Assembly: GCA_021307315.1 (NCBI GenBank)
Contig: JAJSPD010000093.1
Location: 91,074-155,073, forward strand
Direction: 5' to 3'
DNA length: 64,000 bases
Source: Bisporella sp. PMI_857
Taxonomy: Eukaryota; Ascomycota; Leotiomycetes; Helotiales; Helotiaceae
Of the stretch, positions 46,794-57,991 are shown one piece after another. A program made the translations under genes and the position numbers. Below the pieces are notes generated by a model that ran no database searches, was not told where the DNA came from, and saw nothing but the letters and a program-made list of their open reading frames with translations. Position 1 is the first letter of the stretch. Every line of letters begins with the position of its first letter.

Positions 46794-47619
46794 CTACATA
46801 ATTATGCAGCACGAGTTCTGCTTCTTTGCCTGGGCTAAATCCGCCTGTTAGCCTACTCCACACCTTCTGCTATGTTAAGATAGGAGACTTACTATAGAAC
46901 ATTTTGCTTTGTGCACTCAGTCCGTCACTCTTTGCAACCAGGTCATCGATCTTCTCCCCCCGCTGTAGCACACTCTCAATGGTTTTGTGCAGCACAATCT
47001 TCGTTTCATCCAACTCCTTCTGTATCCTCATAATGCTGTCTGCCTGCTGCGGGTCCTGGTACTTCACGATATACTCCTTTAATTCAGGCATGCTGAGGTT
47101 TGGTGTCGAGTCGGCCCATGATGAGCGTGGGTTCTGTGTAAGGAACTCATCTACGACTTTGGAGAGCAGTTGGTGAGCAACCAAGGCAGGGTAATCATGG
47201 TCGGAGATGATGATACCACAAACGCCTTCACTACGACCATAGGCGTGGAACGTGTAGTCTGTCAGCGAGTTAGAAAGCAAAAATATGTAACCCCCACCCC
47301 CCCGATGCTTGCCTTGTTCTTCAACATCTTGCCGCTGGCCGGGCTTTGTGCGCTCTGCCACCGTTTTGCTGAACAACGTCATAAACTCCCCATAGCTACC
47401 ACTCTGTCAGCGCTGCTGCCGGAATATTCCTAATCAGGTTGTTGGTCTACTTGTTTCGTGTGAAGCGCGAATAGGCGCTCAGCTCCTTCTCAGCGACCAG
47501 TTCGACCGCTGGCTTGGATTCGTTTCGAATTACCTGCCCAGCTGTGCGTTAGCATCATAGCCGCGTGATGATTAGGTCCCGTCTGGACTTGATCCTACCC
47601 CAATGTAATGTAGCTTCAT
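46794..47619 (-). CDS. YKT6: R-SNARE (longin) Ykt6
   Basis: Five exons: 47599-47619, 47451-47533, 47313-47395, 46893-47258 and 46794-46834 (197 aa, the normal length). The start is MKLHYIGVIRNES. The longin domain covers about 1-130 (KLHYIGVIRNESKP, YTFHAYGRSEGVCGIIISDH), and the SNARE motif follows (IVLHKTIESVLQRGEKIDDL, with the central R). The C-terminus NSCCIIM carries the palmitoylation/farnesylation cysteine pair. Ykt6 serves ER-Golgi, endosome-vacuole and autophagosome fusion, cycling between cytosol and membranes. Intron 3 (47259-47312, 54 nt) appears to use a GC donor (AAG|GCAAGC); the others are GT-AG. The 54 nt keep the frame, so an unspliced message would add 18 Gly-rich residues. 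Confidence 0.95.
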
Positions 47620-48420
47620 GTTTGTGTTTATTTGTTATGGTTGAAAGATGTATGCGAGGTCAAAAAAAGGAAGCTTATGCGCGTTGCCTTTGTCAAACGT
47701 TCTTCAGAGCACAAGATAGCGGCTGAGCGGTAACCGTCACATGTAGCCGCGTACGGGTTCGCTAAGGTGCAGTTCTTCTACATAGCAGTAGTTAACACCA
47801 AGCTAATTTATTTATGCCTACCCCAGCCAGGTCTTTAGGTAATAGAAGATATGAGTTTATTTGTGTCAGCTACAATAATAAGACACCAAGTAAAGCATCC
47901 ACAAGATCTAAACAAGATATTTGATTTAATCTGATTTAGAGATTGTACTTCAAATTGATGCTTCCCTAAGACAATCTTAGGCAGTCAAGAACAGTCTTGG
48001 TCATGGCAACCACATTCATTCACTTCAATCAAGTTCCTCCCCTACATGCAATTATACAAGTATGATCTACCTTAGATGAAAGGATAGCAATCTTATGCTT
48101 CAATTGATACTTTTTTCAGGTTTGGTTTACCTTTGATGTTTAGCTAATAGCTCCTTGATATGGGGGGGGGGAGGGGTGGGAAGTCCAAGTTCGCTGCTGC
48201 CCCTCGGTTGCTGATCCTGTTCTTGTTTGCCCTTGTGCCGCCAAGTGACGTCGAAACTGGAGTTGTAGTGGAAAGCTTCTACCTACTTCGGGCTTGCTTA
48301 CTGCCTTACCCTCCCCACCTCATTTTTTATTCCGCAGAAAGGGATCGATCACCACTTCCACGCGCAAAACTGCTGACTGCGACGCAAATCCACAACCACA
48401 AACACAAAGGACACTGTACA
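47620..48420. promoter_or_regulatory. Divergent intergenic region (YKT6 - membrane protein)
   Basis: About 800 bp between divergent starts. It includes a G-rich run (GGGGGGGGGAGGGG) near 48162-48176. CAAAC- and CACAA-rich sequence leads to the ATG at 48421. No further element is assigned. Confidence 0.4.
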
Positions 48421-49280
48421 ATGGCTCGCATCTCTGGTGTTGCTGCGTTCTTCAGTAAGTCAAACAGAGCGAGCGGGCCTCTCCATTGAGGATGGTCTTC
48501 GTAGGCTCAAGCAATCCTTTCATCAGACAGTCTCTTGTCCCTTGGTACTGAAAGCTTGACAAGAGCCTTGTCTAACTCCAATACTACATAGTCATTATCG
48601 CCTTTGTGCTCCTGGTCAGTGTCGCAGCTTGGGTCATTTACACCCATCTGCGCGCAAGACGATTAGGCTTACCGCAGCCAACACTTGCCTCATACAACCC
48701 GTTCCGCAATTTATCATCACAAAGTTATGGCGCACCTAGCCCGGCTCCAAGTGGGATCATGGGATGGGTGAACGACAAAGTTCGACGACTCAAGAAGAGG
48801 AATAACAGATCGGCTGGAGGAGCTTACGAGGAGCCGCTTAGCAGCAACGTCAGAGGCCGAGCCTCGAATCGCGGGTTTGGGCCTTTGGACCCCGATGATG
48901 CTTGGGATGCTCGCGTCGGCACAGAGGCAGATGCCTACGGCCCAGGAGGCTATTATGAGGAGCAAGAGCTGGGATTGCACGCCACGGGGAGCGGCGATGG
49001 AGCCCCAGCATACAGACAGGAGCGTGGAAGAGCTTTGAGTCGGGAACCGGAACCGTATATTGGTGGATCGCAGGCAGGACTGGACAGAAGGTATAACGAG
49101 GAGATGGGTATAAAACCTCCTTTGAATCCGTTTGATGATTCCGCGGAACCGAGCAATGTTAGTTTGAGAGGAGTCAGTCCCAGACCAGTCATCGATACCT
49201 CGAATGGACATACGAAATCACAACATAGTATTGATGACAGTCCAACGGAGAGGAGGTCAATGTTTAGAGAAAATGTATGA
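48421..49280 (+). CDS. Single-pass membrane protein, fungal conserved (often annotated acid phosphatase-like)
   Basis: Two exons: 48421-48454 and 48592-49280 (240 aa), with a 137-nt intron. MARISGVAAFFIIIAFVLLV opens the protein. The first about 30 residues form one hydrophobic segment (signal anchor), followed by a positively charged stop (HLRARRLGLP) and a conserved-looking LASYNPF. The rest is hydrophilic, disordered and Gly/Pro/Glu-rich. I know this architecture from fungal proteins commonly labelled acid phosphatase-like, but I see no phosphatase motif and would not rely on that label. The topology is probably a short N-terminus in the lumen with the tail in the cytosol. Confidence 0.8.
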
Positions 49281-49881
49281 CGGCATAAAACGGATGGGAC
49301 TGGCGTTCTTGAGGATCTGTTCACTTGTATTACAGAGGACGAGATAGCAGAGATACCTCTCTGTGTGTTTACAACGAACTGGCGTTAGGTTTTGCAATAA
49401 AAAAGAAAAAGATGTATTTCTTGATTATGAGCTTGCTGTTTTGGGTTTCCCTCACTTCTAATACAGAATTGCTTTTTCCAAGCTCACAGAAGTTATACAG
49501 TCCACGATAGGCGAGAGACGAGCTACTCTATCCCTTGGGCTTCCGGACGTTGTTTAAATACTGGCAAAAATTCATGCGTGCAGGTATCGCAAGATTTAGG
49601 TCAGTTACTGGTCCGGCTCGGCTAATTTAAAAGTATGGATCAGCCCTTATTTGGAGCCCACATCATAACAGGGCCAGCATGCCTTTGAGCCAACGACACT
49701 TGAAATCGTCAACCTATACCTATTTTTGCCTCTGAGTACTCCTCTTCAACGGGAACTAGAGTTAATTATTATTCTATATTTATCCTAGACGTTGCGACAG
49801 AATTTTCCTTTCTCAAGCTACCTAAGGCACCACTTTCACACATCTCCGTCGCACAAATACATATCGTTATATCTCACAATC
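49281..49881. other. Intergenic region
   Basis: About 600 bp of 3' flank and the promoter of the inositol monophosphatase gene. I see no gene. Confidence 0.45.
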
Positions 49882-51236
49882 ATGGCGGAGATCGATTTAA
49901 AAGAGATCCATGATCTCCTAGTCCGTGTAGCACGTGAAGCAGGTTGTATGCAACTATCAGCAAAACCCTCCCGCCTTGAAAATGGAACGAAGAAAAATTG
50001 TATGATATATGTCGCCTCCACCTTTCAGATCTGATCATGCACTGATTACTACTAGCTGCCGATTTGGTTACTGAAACTGATCAAGCTGTCGAGAATATGG
50101 TCTTTACGCGGCTCACTGCTGCTTATCCTGACTATGCTTTCATAGGAGAAGAGACCTATCAGCCGGGAATGACTCTTTCGGATAGGCCAACGTTTATTGT
50201 TGACCCAATTGACGGCACCACCAATTTTGTACACAATTTTCCTGCCTACTGTATATCGCTGGGTTTTGTGGCCAATAGAATACCTATCATTGGCATTATC
50301 TACAATCCATATCTTGATGAACTCTATTCAGCAGTTAAGGGTAAAGGAGCCTTCCTCCATAGGCATAAGGGCGAGACAGTTTTACGTTTACCACTAAAAC
50401 ATCCGGAGCCTTTAAGGGATCTCAGTACTTGCCTTGTCGGTGCTGAATGGGGAAGTGACCGTGCTGGTTCCAATTTTAGATTGAAGACAGAAGTTTTTGC
50501 TAAATTGGCTGCTGCTAAGGAGGTGAGTGTAGAGTTTTGCAAAGCAATATTTCTTTCATCTGGAGCTTTCTGGATTGTTTCTTCTGAAGCCAGGTCCGTA
50601 TATAACATCTGTAAACGCTTCCACAAAATTTGTATATCTCAGGAATATATTAACTCGGGGTAATATCTCAGCCACATCGGTGTACTTCAATGCTCAACTA
50701 ACTTCCCGACTTCATCACAGGACGGAGGCGCTATGGTGCATTCTATCAGATGTGTGGGCTCAGCTGCCTTGAACCTGGCTCTTGTTGCAACCGGACAGGT
50801 ATGCACCGCTCCTCAAATTCTTGAATGAACGGCTTAGAAGACTCGACCTGACAACCTTACTAGCAAGATGTGTTTTGGGACGGAGGGTGCTGGGTAAGCA
50901 CTATTCGGATACTGATCGACAACTTTGTAGTACTAGTTGTGCCGGAGCAATCATGACTCCTGCCTTCGCTCTTGAAGCTCGAGGAATATCCGTTCCTGCA
51001 CAGATTTCAGGAAATATAATACTAACTCGGTGGCATAGGCATGGGATGTTGCTGCGGGCTGGTGCATACTCACCGAGGCGGGAGGCGTCATGGCAAGCGG
51101 AAATCCTGGCGACTGGGAACCAACCATTGATGGGCGGAAATATTTAGCTATTAGAGCAGCACCAGAGGGTCAGAGGGAAATTATAGAGGAGTTCTGGAGT
51201 GTCATTGGTAAGGGTAGAATGGATTATAAAAGCTGA
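49882..51236 (+). CDS. Inositol monophosphatase family enzyme
   Basis: Five exons: 49882-49999, 50056-50522, 50721-50798, 50864-50893 and 51039-51236 (296 aa, phases consistent). Introns are 56, 198, 65 and 145 nt. The start is MAEIDLKEIHDLL. The Mg2+-dependent lithium-sensitive phosphatase motifs are all present: DLVTETDQAVE, GEETYQPG, motif A DPIDGTTNFVHNFP, and motif B CWAWDVAAGWCILTEAGG across the last two exons. The enzyme releases inositol from inositol monophosphate; fungal members also include quinate-cluster QutG-type proteins. Exon 4 is only 30 nt (QDVFWDGGCW), and its acceptor is the least certain. Confidence 0.92.
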
Positions 51237-51777
51237 GAGCAATGGCGATAGTCGAAGCGAAGTATGCCAGACTGGTGATCCACATCATCCACGCCTCCTT
51301 GGGGCTTCAGCCACCAGAATGGTGATTGAAGGTTAGTTCCTGATCGAGCAGTAACCCTGGGAAGCTCCAGACATGAATCTTCTAGACTGATATGTAGTAT
51401 TTCACGCCGTTCTTTACCATTCAACCATGACATTTGTCTTATGGACTATCATTATTGGGGTCAGGGTTCATATTTTCCGAACTTAGGTGACAAATGTGCT
51501 CAAGACAGGAGCAACTCCACGCTTCATTTAGCTACTACTGCAATATGGTGGAATACAATTTCACACATGTCTTATGGCGGTTGTACTTTTCCGGCTAGCT
51601 TCAATAGGTCAGCTGAAAGAAGATAATAGTAGTATAAGATAAAAACGCATAGGTTGTCATACACCCAATCGCCAACTGCCTGCTCTGCATCTCGCCCATG
51701 GATCGAGCACCCAAGGCTCTTGCCATATTCTTTTTATACTCGTCTTTCCACTGATACGGGCAATTCGAAACTCACAT
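51237..51777. other. Convergent 3' intergenic region
   Basis: About 540 bp between the stops of the inositol monophosphatase and GNAT genes. No gene or repeat is seen. Confidence 0.45.
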
Positions 51778-52708
51778 TTAACTCTGTTCCCTTTTCTTTT
51801 CCCAAGCCGCCCACTCTTCCGGTCCAAGTTCATACCTAATGTCTCCTGACTCGAATGCACTCTTGCTGCTGCCAGACACGCGAGTCCAACCAAATTTATT
51901 GTCGATGAGGCCTATCATGGGCTCATTCTTTGCCGACATCTGACAGCTGACGCCATCTACCTTCAAATTATTAAAGGCAAATCCCACACTCAGCCGGATA
52001 CTCTCGACAGCGAACCCTTGCCCCCTGAATCTCTCGTCAAGCATAGCTCCAACATCAGCAAATCTGACCTTGCCCTCTTTCCTCTCAAATTCACTATAAG
52101 GTTATCAGCATAAGGTATTGTGCACAACATTCAGGACGGCAAGGGTAAGGGAATGTCCAGGCAGGTCGTTGTCAAATACAATGGTATCTAGGCGCATCTC
52201 CTGGAAGACCTCAATCAAGTGATAGCTACGAATATAGTATGAGACACGACGTACTCGATTCCACCAAATCCGCTGAGACCAATCACTTCCAACTCCTCCA
52301 CTGCCTTAACAGTAGGCAAGCGGACAACTACCATATTCACGCGTGTAGGGACTTCCTCCTCGGCGGACTTACGCATGGCCTCAATCATGGCTTTTGACTG
52401 TTCAATAGTGAGGCTGGGGCCGGTGTGCGGGTCATATTTCGTGTTCTGTTCATGGTGTCAGCATAGTTTTGTTGCCTTATGCATGTAGTAGCTAGGAGCA
52501 TGGCTTTGGAGCTGAGAGTAAGAATCAAACCGCTCGTCTCGAGATTTGGGCTCCCCGATAGGAGCAGAAGGGAAACTTCAGAGCGAAACAAACCTACTGC
52601 AGGGTCAGAGAGGATCCGCATCAGCGTAGTTGCGTCCCTTTCTTCTGGATTACGGAGGAGGATGGGGCGCGTTGGTGAGTAGAGTCTTGTGTTACAGAAG
52701 CCAGCCAT
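51778..52708 (-). CDS. GNAT-family N-acetyltransferase (RimJ/RimL-like)
   Basis: Three exons: 52598-52708, 52255-52445 and 51778-52093 (205 aa, phases consistent). The introns are unusually long for this window (152 and 161 nt). The start is MAGFCNTRLYSPTRPILLRN. The order fits a GNAT fold: an N-terminal strand-helix (LLRNPEERDATTLMRILSDP), VIGLSGFGG, then the acetyl-CoA loop region AMLDERFRGQGFAVESIRL, in which RGQG corresponds to the pyrophosphate-binding loop, and NEPMIGLIDNKFGWTRV, the usual final part where a neighbouring residue contacts the cofactor. The substrate is unknown; relatives modify small molecules or protein N-termini. Confidence 0.87.
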
Positions 52709-53723
52709 ATTTATATAATTTTGGAAAGGTGTAATTGGATGGAAGTACAGGTCAATGGCTTTTATGAAACCCGGAGTTGCTTGAGAATGCGATGATATAA
52801 CATGTCTCCCACGCAGCTGCCTATGGTATATTTATATACATGCCTTCTTCCCGGTCAAGGTTCGCCGGGTCTCTCTGACGGCGCCCGAGGCAGATTGGTG
52901 AGTGAGAGAGGTCTTGGCACGATACCCATAGTGGAGGTGGACATGATTGTTACTATGTTGAGAGATTTGTGAGTCACGACCTTATGCGAATGTGGAAGGT
53001 CGAGAATGTACCAATTCGATGCGGGAAGTCTATATATATTCATAACATTATTCTACCAGCTGGAAACATGAGTCATTCTGTATGCTTTGCAACTGACAAT
53101 ATGCAAGCAAGATGGAAATTTTGCAACGTGGTGCCGCATTGATGTTTATTATTGTGGTTGATCTAGGCCATGACTCACTCCTCTGGTGAGCAAGTCATCG
53201 AATCTACTTATCCTGCCATCGCCAGGACTCTTGTTTGCTTGTGACTTGGATGAACAAATGAGAGGGAAGAGGCGGTAGGCCACAACAGTCTATAGTGACA
53301 CTGGGAAAGAAATTTCGCAAAAGCTACACATATCATCAAAACGAGGAGGAATATATCCAGATATCAGAACAATGCAATTAGTGATAAGTGTATACTTGTA
53401 GGCTGATGTTTTCCCTCCCTATTTATCACGTACACTCTATCTATGGCGGCCACCTGAAGAAAGATATATAGGGCGGTAGAGCTGTACTTCAGCAGTGATC
53501 AGTATGAGACTACCTGTGCGTAATGATATAGGGAGCACACCACACTTCATGCAACACTGCAAGGAAAGTGACGGTGTTGTATGTTTGTTCTTGTTTGTTT
53601 CATCCAGAGGCCACCACGTTCTGCCTGCTTATTATTTACTTACTGGTTAAGTTTATAGAACACTGTAGAGTGCCCGGGGGTGCAACAAACACCATTTGGT
53701 GGTTAATACAGCGGGGAGGGGCA
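52709..53723. other. Intergenic region, no gene recognised
   Basis: About 1 kb between the GNAT start and the MITE. It contains the GNAT promoter. No gene or repeat family is recognised. Confidence 0.45.
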
Positions 53724-54154
53724 ATAACGTACTTGATAAGCAACTTGACTGTATAAGCAACTTGATCACCCAATTTTACATACAAAAAACGTCGGTGCAC
53801 TTCATTTATTTGTTAATGAAAAAACTTATAAATTTGAATTTTATTTTTTTATACTATATTTAAAACATTTTGTAATTTATAAGTACGTACTATTTATACT
53901 TCATAAAATATTAAAATTGTTAGCTAAATAATCCCTGTAAATTCGTTTTTTATTAATAAAATTTTATTGAATTAATAAGTTTATTACAAAACTTAAAATG
54001 TCAAATATTTATAATATGAATATTTTATAATACTAATATAAACTTTTTTAATTAACAAATAAATAAAGCGCATGGTTACGCACAGACGTTTTTTGTATGT
54101 AAAATTGGGTGATCAAGTTGCTTATACGGTCAAGTTGCTTATCAAGTACGTTAT
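53724..54154. mobile_element. MITE-like element with 75-bp terminal inverted repeats
   Basis: The left arm 53724-53798 and right arm 54080-54154 are reverse complements with two mismatches in 75 bp. The interior (about 280 bp) is extremely AT-rich and codes for nothing. Each arm carries two direct copies of ATAAGCAACTTGA separated by 4 bp. If the outer TA (53725-53726 and 54152-54153) is the target duplication, the element proper begins ACGTACTTG and ends CAAGTACGT, as in Tc1/mariner/pogo-type elements. It is non-autonomous: no transposase is present. It sits about 155 bp before the start of the lipid-kinase pseudogene. Confidence 0.85.
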
Positions 54155-54308
54155 CCGCTCCGCCCTTCATTTGTCATAACCCCAGCACCAGTCCGAGGAC
54201 TCGCCGCCCTACGGGAATTGCGAATCTGACCTGCTTTGTCAGAGCAGCCAACAGCGATTTGTCTTTGCTGCTACTACTTACTTACCATGCCATCTTACTC
54301 TTTCCGCC

Positions 54309-56121
54309 ATGGCCCATCCCAACGCTGCATCAAACATTAATCGTGGCAATTTGAACCTTCCAATCGATAAGAACGACGCCGAGACATCCGGGTATGCCAG
54401 AATAGTAGAAGGTAACTTCGCCAGATGCATCCGGAGACTTCGCGTACTAAATAATGGCAGGTGAACCCATACATAGCGATGGAAAGATTAGCTGGAAAGA
54501 TGGCGCCGAATATATCAAGGAGACGGATATCGTGGCCGTTGTGAACAATGTGATATGGAGTCTAGAAGAAGTCGCTGATGGAAAGCTACCCCAGCTACGC
54601 TCTACATATACCCCCCATCTTACAGATAGCTTCCGAAAAAGTTACGAATTTCATCCTACTGCTAGACCCGCATATATCAAGTCTAATGGCACGGACAACG
54701 GTACGAATGTAGGCATTCTGGAGCCTACGAGCCTAGAACAAACGGTGGCAGAACAGACACTGATTTCCGGCAGAATTCCCGAAGGCCAACGCTGTATATT
54801 TTAATCTCTACTTTGTCTGGCACGCAGCTCGCCGCAGAGTTCTGCAGCTCGATATTGCGCCCGGTCCTTCAAGCCATTGGTCTCGGCCAAGGTAGCTACA
54901 CTCTTGTCCAGACTTCAAGTGCAGATTCTGTCAAAGAATTCGCTCGGGATGTCTTGTACACTAATGCAACGGAGGGACATGCACAGACAGTCATAATGCT
55001 GAGTGGTGACGGCGGAACAGTTGACATACTAAATCAGCTATATACTACTAATGGACAGTCGCGTGGAAGGTACGAGAGCATCTTTTGATCGATCCCCCTG
55101 ATTCAAGCTCATATATCATAAGTTCATACGTGATGCCACTCCTCTGCCTATTTCCGCTTGGTACAGGCAACGGGCTGTATCATTCAATACAGCGACCTCA
55201 TACTCTACCTTCAATATATGTGCAAGCGCTTAGAACATTTTTGCATGGTGAACCCGTGCCTCTGCCAGCATACCGAGCAACATTTTCTCCAGGTTCACGT
55301 CTCCTTTCAAATCAAGGCCAGACGCAGACCAAATTGGTTGAAGATACGCTCTACGGAGCTGTTGTTATATCATATGGATTTCACGCCACCCTTGTAGCCG
55401 AGTCTGACACCGCTGAATACCGCAAGTATGGGGACAAACGTTTTGGGTGAGTTTGATGACTTCGGGCTTCATTTATTTCCAAACCCGTCTTTGTAAACTA
55501 GATTCAACGGGCTGATATGCAGAAAACCAGTATGGCCGCTAAAGCGTTGTTGCTCCCAGACAATGGGAAATCCCCTCCACATGCATATAGAGCTGATGTT
55601 TTGGTTGTTTCCGACAACGGTAGAAAAACCACTGTTGGGGAAACTCAGAGACACGGCTATGTCTTGGCCAGCTTGGTGTCAAATTTAGAGAGGGAATTTA
55701 CTATATCGCCTAAAAGCAGTAAGCGATTAGACGGCAAATTAAGACTAGTGCACTTTGGCGATCTTGATGTAGGTTCTCTAGATACATGGTCCCCTTCTAG
55801 CACTGTTAGGCTGTTATAAAGAGACCTAGACATGCTTGTAATGGTTGCTAACTTAATTGTTTGGCAGGCTACTGGAGTAAATCTAATCATGACTGCAGCC
55901 TATCAGGATGGCAATCACATCCATCTTCCAGAGGTCTTGTACCAGAAGGTTAATGAACTTGAGGTCCTTTCAAGGAAGAGGGCAGTAACTGGGGCTGGAG
56001 AAGATGCTGCATAGATGGGCTTATAGTTGGTGTTGAGGAAAATGGATGGATGAAAGTTAATACAGTTAAGTCCGGGGAAGAGGCTGTTCAGGTTCTGCTT
56101 CCGCCCTCTTTAACTGGATAA
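54309..56121 (+). pseudogene. Lipid kinase with DAGK catalytic domain (sphingoid-base/diacylglycerol kinase-like), frameshifted
   Basis: The start MAHPNAASNINRG joins across an intron (54412-54460) to GEPIHSDGKISWK. The DAGK core follows: YILISTLSGTQLAAEF, the nucleotide-loop MLSGDGGTVDIL (about 55000-55035), FPLGTGNGLYHS, GAVVISYGFHATL, KLRLVHFGDLD and TGVNLIMTAAYQDGNH, and the end is IDGLIVGVEENGWMKV to the TAA at 56119-56121. Three separate single-base frame changes break it: near 54793, in or near the splice around 55500-55530, and near 56012. Apart from these the exons are well conserved, so inactivation looks recent, or the assembly has indel errors. Intact relatives phosphorylate sphingoid bases or diacylglycerol at membranes. 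Confidence 0.78.
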
Positions 56122-56362
56122 CTTAGAGCACACTTATAGAACCTTATATCTCCTAGTCTTAAAAGACTTGAAAGTTGAAGAGAATATATGTTTAAGATGC
56201 CGTTCAACAGGCGACGTGGTGTTGTTTTGGTATCCTACAGGCCTGGTCAGCTAATCACGAGCTTTGATATATTGTTGTACATAAGTTTTGTTCTTGTTGA
56301 AAAGCTTGCTTTTCTCTGCTGCAAATTTGATGGGCGTGGAAAAAGTATCACGTGCACGACCG
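56122..56362. other. Flank between lipid-kinase pseudogene and repeats
   Basis: 3' flank of the pseudogene with no gene seen; it leads into the 23-bp minisatellite. Confidence 0.4.
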
Positions 56363-56431
56363 GGGCTGTGATTGGTTGGAGGATCGGGCTGTGATTGGCT
56401 GGAGGATCGTACGGTGATTGGTTGGAGGATT
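56363..56431 (+). repeat. 23-bp minisatellite containing ATTGG (CCAAT) motifs
   Basis: Three adjacent 23-bp units (56363, 56386, 56409) with the shared core GTGATTGGYTGGAGGAT, then a degenerate fourth (agtctataattagctac). Every good unit contains ATTGG, the reverse complement of the CCAAT box. Confidence 0.8.
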
Positions 56432-56734
56432 AGTCTATAATTAGCTACAAAAAAGTCATGTCACGTGTACGGAGAAACTGTCGGTCCGAATTCGACTAGG
56501 AAAGCTTTAAGCTGTAGATTTCTTGAATTTTATTAAAGCTTTACAACTATTTTAACTATAAGTAACGTATTTTGTACTGCGTGTTAGCGCAAGTTACTAG
56601 CAATTGAATTCTTTAAAATATAATTACAAACAAAAACAACAAAAGCTATCGAAAGCTTGCGTTATACAATAAATGCCGTAAACAAGCCGCGGCTAGAAAA
56701 AAAAAGCTAAGTTTAAAAAAGCTTTACAGAATAT

Positions 56735-57335
56735 TAATGCTAATTCTCGAAATAAAAAAGCGCGTTTACAGCATCGAAATTTTACTGCTTAAAATTAAGT
56801 TTCCGGAAATTTTTCCGCTTAAAAGTAAGCTTTTTAAATATAAGCTATTAATGCTAATTTTCGAAATTAAAAAGCGCGTTTACAACTTCGAAATTTTTGG
56901 GTTTAAAAACAAGCTTTTTAACTATAAGCTTTTTAAATACAAGCTATTAATGCTAATTCTCGAAATCAAAAAACGCGTTTATAGCTTCGAAATCTTTTTG
57001 TTTAAAAACAAGCTTTTTAAATACAAGTTATTAATTGTCACGGTACGTGACCTATATATAGCGGAATAGGGAATTGACCTTTCGGTCAATTCAAGTGCCT
57101 TTTTGGCCAGCTGGCGTAGCGGTAAAACCTATTCCTATTGCGATCGTTACATTAATGCTATTCTTTAAAATCAAAAAGCGCGTTTACAGCTTCGAAATTT
57201 TACTGTTTAAAATTAAACTTCCGGAAATTTTCTTGCTTAAAAACAAGCTTTTCAAATACAAACTATTAATACTAATTCTCGAAATAAAAAAAACGCGTAT
57301 ACAACTGCGAAATTTTACTGCTTAAAACTAAGCTT
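56735..57335 (+). repeat. AT-rich diverged tandem repeat block
   Basis: Five units begin with ATGCTAATTCTCGAAAT or a variant (about 56735, 56849, 56948, 57153 and 57267), with a shared core AAAAAGCGCGTTTACA then CTTCGAAAT. Unit lengths vary from about 84 to 114 bp. The first three stay open as one frame (56737-57069) that repeats KKRVYSFEI and KLFKYKLL. A GC-richer palindromic segment at about 57045-57150 separates units 3 and 4. The composition suggests RIP or another AT-biased decay. Confidence 0.7.
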
Positions 57336-57935
57336 TTCGATATTCAACTGTTTAAAAACAAGCTTTTTAAAATCGGCTTACTTTTTTTTTTCGGCTTTTT
57401 GCTCGAAAACAAATAGCAAATAATACAAAACTTTAATTCGGCTTTAGCCGATATATATATATATATATAAACGTGTTTTCGCTGTAAAAAGCATTAGTTT
57501 AAAATAAAGTTACAATCTAGAATTTGTTACAAATACTTAAAATATAACAAAAGTGCAAAAAATGCTACACTTCTTATTTGTAAATAACGAAATAAATCCG
57601 AAAAAAGTTTTTGTTTAATTGCTTAAACTAAACTAGATTAAAAAAATTATTATAGCTCGGTACTACGTTTAAATAATCGTATTTCGTTATCGAAGTTATT
57701 AATATTACTATTTAAACTATTGCGTAAGTTTTATACAAAATATTGTTAAAACTGTCGACGTTTTTTTTAATTTGCTAACTAAACTAAAAATCGGTTTATT
57801 ACGTTTAAGTACCGTTAGTTTCGCGCTGATTTTTGTATTCGAAAATTTAATATTTTAGCTTAACTTCGATATTTGAAAATTTACAACTTCGATTATTAAT
57901 ATATTAATATTTTGATAAAGCGAGTAAATACTTTG
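57336..57935. other. AT-rich, RIP-like region
   Basis: About 600 bp of very AT-rich sequence with a TA dinucleotide tract near 57451-57468 and no meaningful ORF. It probably represents heavily mutated repeat DNA between the tandem repeats and the LINE tail. Confidence 0.5.
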
Positions 57936-57936
57936 C

Positions 57937-57991
<55 letters not shown>
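57936..57991 (+). repeat. (TTA)n microsatellite, LINE 3' tail
   Basis: About 18 TTA units form the 3' tail (AAT on the transcribed minus strand) of LINE copy A. The tail of copy B at 60285-60300 is the same kind but only about five units long. Confidence 0.9.

Noticed and set aside
48421..49280. Acid phosphatase function
   Set aside because: The common database label is not supported by any catalytic motif in this 240-residue single-pass protein.
15278..51236. An inositol-metabolism cluster (VIP1 and inositol monophosphatase)
   Set aside because: The two genes are 30 kb apart with unrelated genes between them.
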